This document shows, piece by piece, positions 58,719 to 64,000 of a stretch of DNA of 64,000 nt. The notes under the pieces were generated by a model. That model was not told the DNA's origin and ran no database searches. It saw only the letters and a program-made list of their open reading frames with translations. Each line of letters opens with the position of its first letter. The stretch's first letter is position 1. Made by a program: the position numbers and the translations under genes. Origin of the DNA: Ravibacter arvi (lineage in GTDB: Bacteria; Bacteroidota; Bacteroidia; Cytophagales; Spirosomataceae); NCBI RefSeq assembly GCF_039540405.1, contig NZ_BAABEY010000024.1, positions 124,001 to 188,000 of the forward strand, given 5' to 3'.

Positions 58719-60197
58719 TCAATAACCTTCGTTTTGCGTCAAAACATTTTTATTAGCCAATTGAATTTGTTCCCACGGTATCGGGAAGTATTTCATGAAA
58801 GGCTGTGCATTTCTGACTACAGGGACCGCTTTTCCGGTTGAAGGATTGTATTCGCCTTCAATGGTTTGCAGAACCTCTACGAAACGACCTGTCCGAACGA
58901 GGTCGAACCAACGGTTGTTCTCGACAGCGAGTTCGAGTCTTCTTTCGAGAAGCAGCTTGTCCATGAACGCTTTGTCGGTTGCTACGTCGGCCGCTACGTA
59001 GTTTTTGTCAGCTGATTTGAACGCCCGCGCACGTACTTTGTTCAGTTCAACAAGTGCCTTGTCTTTTTCGCCTAGTTTGAAAAGGACTTCCGAATAAAGA
59101 AGGAGCATATCGGCGTAGCGCAGCAAGGGGATATCAATTCCTGATGAAGTTGATACTTCGGCAGGTACTCTCCATTTGCTGAAATATGGCCACCAGAAAG
59201 CGTCGGCGTCGGAGGTAGCGGTCCAGATAAGGGCGTAGTCTGTAATGGTCTGATCGAAACGCGTATCGCCTTTTTCGAAAGCCTTGTGCAGATCCCAGGT
59301 GGGGCGTCCTACGCGGCTACCCACGTTGGAATACCCTTTCACTCCCCCGTTAGGCAGCAGCAACTGGCTGAGTGCATGGCCGTTGGTGCCACCTACGTAA
59401 GCCAGTGAGAAAATAGCTTCCTTGTTGGTCTCGGTTGCCAGTTGGAAAAGGTCCCTGTAGTTCGGCAGCAGCTCGTATTTGTTCATAGCGATTAGCCTTT
59501 CCAGGAGGGTACGCGCGGCAGCCCAGTTTTCGCGGTACACCTGTACTTTCGCGAGAAGCGCAATGGCGGCGCCTTTGCTGGCACGCCCCTGTACAGTTGT
59601 TTCCGGAAGCTGGTCGATGGCTTCTGTCAGATCCTGAACAATGAAATCATAGATTTCCTGCTCGCTCGCACGACCTATGTTCTGCGCATCGGTGATGCCG
59701 AGCACCTCGGTTACTTTGGGCACACCGCCGAAGATACGTACGAGGTCAAAATACTGGTACGCCCTCAGGAATTTAAGCTCGCCCATGTAATTGTCTTTCT
59801 TGCTGCCCGTATAGTCGGTCGGCACGTCAATTTTCGACAGGATCAGGTTGGCGCGGAAAATACCATTGTAGGTAGCCTGCCAGAAGGAGTTGATCTTCTG
59901 GTTGGTCGGCGTTACGTCAAGTGTGTTGATCGCGTCCATTCCCGGCGAAACGGCAAAGTATTCGCCGAACATATTGTCTGAGGGCACTTCCATTAGTTCG
60001 AAGTCGGTCGGAACACGTGATTGCAGCCTGCTGTAGACCCCAAACACCCCCAGTTCAATGTCGCGTGCGTTGGAAAACGCATTGGTCGTCGTAAGAACAG
60101 ATTCCGGGATCGGATTGAGCAGCAGATCCTCGCAGGATGTGAGCGAGAGGGTCAGTGCGAGCGCCCCGGCAATATGGATATAACTTTTTCTTTTCAT
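58719..60197 (-). CDS. SusD/RagB-family lipoprotein (SusD2)
   Basis: A 492-residue lipoprotein (signal IAGALALTLSLTSC, lipobox LTSC). It has the SusD N-terminal region SVLTTTNAFSNARDIELGVF, the helical part MGELKFLRAYQYFDLVRIFG, and LLLERRLELAVENNRWFDLV near the C-terminus. It pairs with SusC2, 27 bases upstream. It is distinct from SusD1, so the two pairs probably handle different glycans. Confidence 0.95.
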   Translation of the reverse strand: MKRKSYIHIAGALALTLSLTSCEDLLLNPIPESVLTTTNAFSNARDIELGVFGVYSRLQSRVPTDFELMEVPSDNMFGEYFAVSPGMDAINTLDVTPTNQKINSFWQATYNGIFRANLILSKIDVPTDYTGSKKDNYMGELKFLRAYQYFDLVRIFGGVPKVTEVLGITDAQNIGRASEQEIYDFIVQDLTEAIDQLPETTVQGRASKGAAIALLAKVQVYRENWAAARTLLERLIAMNKYELLPNYRDLFQLATETNKEAIFSLAYVGGTNGHALSQLLLPNGGVKGYSNVGSRVGRPTWDLHKAFEKGDTRFDQTITDYALIWTATSDADAFWWPYFSKWRVPAEVSTSSGIDIPLLRYADMLLLYSEVLFKLGEKDKALVELNKVRARAFKSADKNYVAADVATDKAFMDKLLLERRLELAVENNRWFDLVRTGRFVEVLQTIEGEYNPSTGKAVPVVRNAQPFMKYFPIPWEQIQLANKNVLTQNEGY

Positions 60198-60224
60198 GTT
60201 TTTAAATCAATTTTTTAACCCCGA

Positions 60225-63200
60225 TCAAAACCCGAAATTGATGCCCAGCACGTACGTACGGTTAATTGGCTCGGAACCCATATTCACCCCGGGTGTACTG
60301 TTGATTCCTGACACCTCACCCAAGGTGGTACCTTCGGGGTTGTAGGACGCGTTCAGTTTGGATTTGATCAGCAGCAGGTTGTTGAGTGAAGCGTAGATTT
60401 TGAAGTTGCTCATCTTCAGTTTCTGAGCAACTTTCGGCATCGTATACCCGATGTTGACGGTCCTCACACTCAGGAAAGAAGCGTTCTCAAGGTAATAGTC
60501 TGTGTTGGTATTGTACTGGAATAGTTGGCTGAGCGCGAGTGCCGGCGTCTTACCGTCGCCAGGCTCGGCCTCTGACCACCATTGGTTTTCAACACGTGAT
60601 CTTCTCATAGCGCCCAGTGTGTTTCCTTCGTAGGACTGGCTTTCCACGTTAAACATTTTCGATCCGAGGGAAGCCTGCATAAAAATGCTCACGTCGAAGT
60701 TTTTGTAGGAAAAATCATTGGTCATACCGAGCAGCGATTTCGGCATGAAGCTTCCGAGGACTACACGGTCGGCGGGGTCGATTTTGCCGTCGTTATTTGC
60801 GTCCAGCACAATCGGGTTGCCTGGTTTCGTACCTGCCAGATGCGGCTTGGAATCTATTTCATTCTGGTTCTGGAATACCCCGATCAGTTTGTAACCGTAA
60901 TAAGAGAACATCGGAACGCCTTTTCTCAACAGGAAGCCCATTGACCAGTATTCATTAACACGCTCGTCAACCCCTCCCAGGTCCAGTACCTGGTTTTTGT
61001 TGTGCGAGAAGTTAAAGGCGGTGTTCCAGCGGAAATCGCCCCTGGCAATATTCCGGGTATTCAGCTCAATATCGATCCCTTTGTTTTCGATTTCACCCAT
61101 GTTGCTGATGGTGCTGGTAAAACCCGTGATGGCCGGTGTGTTGACATTGTAAAGCATGTCATTGGTACGGTTTCTGTAGAAATCGACAGCCAGGTTAATG
61201 CGGTTCTGAATCAGGCTGAGTTCGAACCCGAGGTTGATTCCCTTGGTTTTTTCCCAGGAGAGCTGATTGTTGGCCATACTGGTTTGCGCGATTCCGTTCA
61301 CCGTGATGTTGCCAGGCGAGTACAGAGAGTTGGCGACGGTTCCGAGGTATTGGAAATCCCCGATGTTAAAGTTACCGGTGATCCCGTAGCTGGCTTTCAG
61401 TTTTAATTCCGAGATGGCCGGGATATCCTTCAGGAAGCTTTCTTCAGAAACGCGCCATGCGGCCGAAACAGAAGGAAAGTTACCCCATTTGTTATCAGGA
61501 CCGAAGCGGGAGCTACCGTCGCGACGGAAGGACGCTTCCACCAGATATTTGCCTTTGTAGCCATAGTTCACCCGCGCAAAGTACGAGATCAGCCCCCATT
61601 CGGTGTTGGAAGCCGTTGTGGCCGATGCATTGATGAGCGCGTTGTTAAGCGTTTTTACCTTGTCGTTGTTGAACGAATTGGCAACTGCCGCCATGGACAA
61701 CGAGCGTAAAAGCGTGCGCTGATAAGAACTACCCAGCAAAGCACCGAAATCATGATCGTTGTTGAACGTTTTTGTATAGTTCAGGATATTTTCATTCACT
61801 GAATTAATCGTCCTGGTGTCGCCAAGGCTTCCATTACTATTTACGCCATTGTCGCCAATCCCTCCGCTCCAGTTGTTGTTCTGGCTGAAGCCGATGGTGT
61901 TCCCGATAGACGTCTTAAAGGTAAGACCGTTCGCTATATTGATGTCAAGTGCGGCGCGTCCGATATTGGAGAAATAGTTGTTAAAACTTTCAGTACCATA
62001 AAGGAAGGTGTAGGGGCTTGCCTGTCCGGAGTGCCCTGACGGGATATAATCAGCAGTACGCGGATATCGCCCGTTCAACCTTTCTGTTCCCACAAATGGC
62101 GGGTATTTGGAGAGGTTCAGCATGTTTGAGCCGGCCAGTCTTCTTTTGGAATAGGTTGGGCTCAATTCGAGACTCAGGTTGATAAACTTGTTGATTTTCA
62201 TATCAACATTGGCCCGTACACCGAATTTCTTGTACCAGGAAGTCTTGAGTGTACCGCCTTCGTCCAGGTAAAGTGCCGATACGTAGTACTTAGACTTCTC
62301 GCTGCCCCCTGATGCCGAGATGTTATAGCTCTGGATCGGCGCGGTTTGCATTACTTCGTCTTGCCAGACAGTTTGCGGAAGCGTGTAGGTTTTGGAATTT
62401 ACCTGGTAGGAAAGCGGTCTTGGCGTTTTACCGTTGTCGTCATTCATGGGAAGCGTCGGATCTCCGCCTGCCCAGACAAATTCCCGGTTTTGGTACCGCA
62501 CCAGATAGTCATACCACTCTTTTCCGGTCAGCCAGTCGTCGAAAAGCATGGCTTTCGAAATACCGAAATAAGAGTTTACGTTGAGCGTTGTTTTGCCCGA
62601 AGTACCTCTTTTAGTGGTTACAAGAATAACCCCGCTGGCGCCACGAGAACCGTAGATCGCAGTTGAAGAAGCATCTTTCAACACTTCTACGGACTCCACG
62701 TCGTTCATGTTAAGCGTTGAGAGGTCACCACCCGGAAAGCCGTCAATAACGATCAGCGGGTTGTTTCCGGCGCTGATCGAACCCCAGCCCCGCACACGGA
62801 TGCTGGGTGCCTCACCGGGTCTGCTCCGCGAATTTGATATGTTAACCCCCGCCAGACGTCCGGCAAGTACGTTCTCAATCCTACCTGACGGAACCTGCTC
62901 AAGGTTTTTGTTTTCGAGTTTGGTAACCGATGACGTTACGGAAGTCTTTTTACGGGTACCGTAACCAATTACAACCACTTCACTCAGGGCCTCCTCGTTA
63001 GGGGCCATCGCAATTTGCAGGGAAGTCTGATTGTTGATCGTTACCTCCTGCGTGACATAACCCACAAAGCTGAACACCAGTATGGCGCCCTCCTCTACAT
63101 TTAAATCGAAATTTCCGTTTACATCGGTAATGACACCTCTCTGTGTGCCTTTAACGAGCACGTTTACACCGGGCAGTCCGCCGCCCTTCTCATCCACGAC

Positions 63201-63377
63201 CACGCCTTTTATGCTACGGTCTGCATTCTGGTTGCCTGTCGAAGCTTTGGTACCGGCAGCCGGTAGCTCCGGGCGGGCATATGCGTCCGGCATAAAAAGA
63301 AAAGACAGGCTCAGCGAAAGGCATCCGGCTTTAACCAGAAGCGCTATTCGTTTTCCTGAAAGCGTATTTTTCTTCAT
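60225..63377 (-). CDS. SusC/RagA TonB-dependent receptor without STN domain (SusC2)
   Basis: A 1050-residue receptor with signal (RIALLVKAGCLSLSLSFLFM), a carboxypeptidase-D-like domain (GGLPGVNVLVKGTQRGVITD, residues about 62-120), the plug (EVVVIGYGTRKKTSVTSSV and GSRGASGVILVTTKRG) and a barrel to the C-terminus (TYVLGINFGF). No STN domain is present, so it is not expected to signal to FecR. It lies next to the ECF sigma gene. With SusD2 it forms one unit ended by a strong terminator. Confidence 0.95.
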   Translation of the reverse strand: MKKNTLSGKRIALLVKAGCLSLSLSFLFMPDAYARPELPAAGTKASTGNQNADRSIKGVVVDEKGGGLPGVNVLVKGTQRGVITDVNGNFDLNVEEGAILVFSFVGYVTQEVTINNQTSLQIAMAPNEEALSEVVVIGYGTRKKTSVTSSVTKLENKNLEQVPSGRIENVLAGRLAGVNISNSRSRPGEAPSIRVRGWGSISAGNNPLIVIDGFPGGDLSTLNMNDVESVEVLKDASSTAIYGSRGASGVILVTTKRGTSGKTTLNVNSYFGISKAMLFDDWLTGKEWYDYLVRYQNREFVWAGGDPTLPMNDDNGKTPRPLSYQVNSKTYTLPQTVWQDEVMQTAPIQSYNISASGGSEKSKYYVSALYLDEGGTLKTSWYKKFGVRANVDMKINKFINLSLELSPTYSKRRLAGSNMLNLSKYPPFVGTERLNGRYPRTADYIPSGHSGQASPYTFLYGTESFNNYFSNIGRAALDINIANGLTFKTSIGNTIGFSQNNNWSGGIGDNGVNSNGSLGDTRTINSVNENILNYTKTFNNDHDFGALLGSSYQRTLLRSLSMAAVANSFNNDKVKTLNNALINASATTASNTEWGLISYFARVNYGYKGKYLVEASFRRDGSSRFGPDNKWGNFPSVSAAWRVSEESFLKDIPAISELKLKASYGITGNFNIGDFQYLGTVANSLYSPGNITVNGIAQTSMANNQLSWEKTKGINLGFELSLIQNRINLAVDFYRNRTNDMLYNVNTPAITGFTSTISNMGEIENKGIDIELNTRNIARGDFRWNTAFNFSHNKNQVLDLGGVDERVNEYWSMGFLLRKGVPMFSYYGYKLIGVFQNQNEIDSKPHLAGTKPGNPIVLDANNDGKIDPADRVVLGSFMPKSLLGMTNDFSYKNFDVSIFMQASLGSKMFNVESQSYEGNTLGAMRRSRVENQWWSEAEPGDGKTPALALSQLFQYNTNTDYYLENASFLSVRTVNIGYTMPKVAQKLKMSNFKIYASLNNLLLIKSKLNASYNPEGTTLGEVSGINSTPGVNMGSEPINRTYVLGINFGF

Positions 63378-63454
63378 TGTAAAAAATTAGAATAGTTTAT
63401 AATTGGTTGGTCATTGCGAATTATTACGATAATCAGGGTTAGTGTAGTGGCAGA

Positions 63455-64000
63455 TTAAAAGGGATAGGCTGTAAGGAAAAGGAGCAGAGCTGTTCCGACA
63501 GGGAGTGATTTCCTGAGCGAGTGGAGCGCTTTTTGCAAGACATTGGAGACGGATTGTTCCGAAATGTTCATAATCAAGGCAATCTCCCGCCGGTCCAGGT
63601 TCTGGAAATATCGCAGGTAAACCGCTTCGCGCTGGCGGTCCGGGAGGCTTGCCAATAACTTCTGAACAAGGCTCATCTGGTAGGCGAGCTCTTCATGTCC
63701 AAATACAATTTTTTCAAGAGGCAGGTCGTGTTCAAGGTCATATTCGTGCAGCGCATCCAGCGAAATCCAGGTTCCCCTGACTCCATTATTGATCATCTTA
63801 CGCCGAAGCGAAGTGAGCAGGTATCCTTTCGGAGAGTCGGGTACAACAAGGGTATGCCGGTGCTGCCAGATGGCAATAAAAACATCCTGAATGCAATCCT
63901 GAACAAATTCTTTGCGGTCGGAAAACTTCATGCCGTAGCCAAACATGGTCGCATAGGTAGCTTCCATCAGAACTTTCAGCGCATGGCTGTCGTCCCGCTT
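63455..64000 (-). CDS. ECF sigma factor (5' end outside window)
   Basis: The frame continues to the last base of the window, so the gene starts beyond it; the Met at 63967 is probably internal. The visible 181 residues have region 2 (KEFVQDCIQDVFIAIWQ, KGYLLTSLRRKMIN) and region 4 (LLASLPDRQREAVYLRYFQN, then EIALIMNISEQSVSNVLQKA), the -35-binding helix-turn-helix. It is an ECF sigma factor of the FecI/SigV type of Bacteroidota. It would activate the SusC/SusD units downstream. The FecR partner is likely the protein at 57498-58565. Confidence 0.93.
   Translation of the reverse strand, partial: KRDDSHALKVLMEATYATMFGYGMKFSDRKEFVQDCIQDVFIAIWQHRHTLVVPDSPKGYLLTSLRRKMINNGVRGTWISLDALHEYDLEHDLPLEKIVFGHEELAYQMSLVQKLLASLPDRQREAVYLRYFQNLDRREIALIMNISEQSVSNVLQKALHSLRKSLPVGTALLLFLTAYPF

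Overview
The window looks like chromosome of a free-living Bacteroidota bacterium, most likely a cytophagal (Dyadobacter/Spirosomaceae-like; this genus-level guess is inference). The evidence is two SusC/SusD pairs with an ECF sigma factor and a FecR anti-sigma factor, a PorP/SprF protein, an lpxC-fabZ fusion gene, family-specific small proteins (DUF2853, DUF3820, DUF2851), and Bacteroidetes-type promoters (TTTG-N19-21-TAnnTTTG) instead of E. coli-type ones.

Layout. 1-4.1 kb: the end of a glycosyltransferase gene, two unknown exported proteins, an XRE regulator and a small exported protein. 4.2-14.7 kb: a minus-strand catabolic cluster, in transcription order uxuA, an SDR oxidoreductase (probable fructuronate reductase), ThuA protein, exported Gfo/Idh/MocA oxidoreductase, sulfatase, exported DegT-type aminotransferase and ceramidase-like hydrolase. 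A divergent LacI-type regulator faces uxuA, with a clear LacI-type operator in the shared promoter region. 14.7-18.6 kb: tandem repeats, a decayed Ada-like fragment, a stand-alone response regulator, YtxH, PorP/SprF and a lipoprotein esterase. 18.7-23.3 kb: a partly AT-rich, gene-poor stretch with several broken genes, ending at a tRNA with anticodon CAU.

23.5-42 kb is mostly housekeeping: an HD phosphohydrolase, lipid A synthesis (lpxD, lpxC-fabZ, lpxA), an ABC ATPase, TolC plus a periplasmic adaptor, gpsA, a 2H phosphoesterase-like protein beside a PA0069-type radical SAM protein, mutS, a nucleoside permease, exonuclease III and DUF2851.

42-64 kb is a second large minus-strand accessory region. 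Read in transcription order it holds an ECF sigma factor (cut by the window end), SusC2-SusD2, a strong terminator, FecR, SusC1 (with STN signalling domain)-SusD1, an exported alpha/beta hydrolase, a second exported DegT-type aminotransferase, an exported nitrilase-fold amidase, four consecutive amidohydrolase-fold proteins, an azurin-like cupredoxin fusion and an exported beta-propeller protein. A reasonable model is uptake by SusC1/D1 of a nitrogen-containing or amide/ester-bearing glycoconjugate and its breakdown in the periplasm, with the sigma/FecR pair sensing the ligand through the STN domain.

The most unusual points are the exported PLP aminotransferases in both clusters, the four-gene amidohydrolase array in which most members have lost canonical metal ligands, and a family of purine/pyrimidine heptad hairpins placed directly after stop codons in both clusters.
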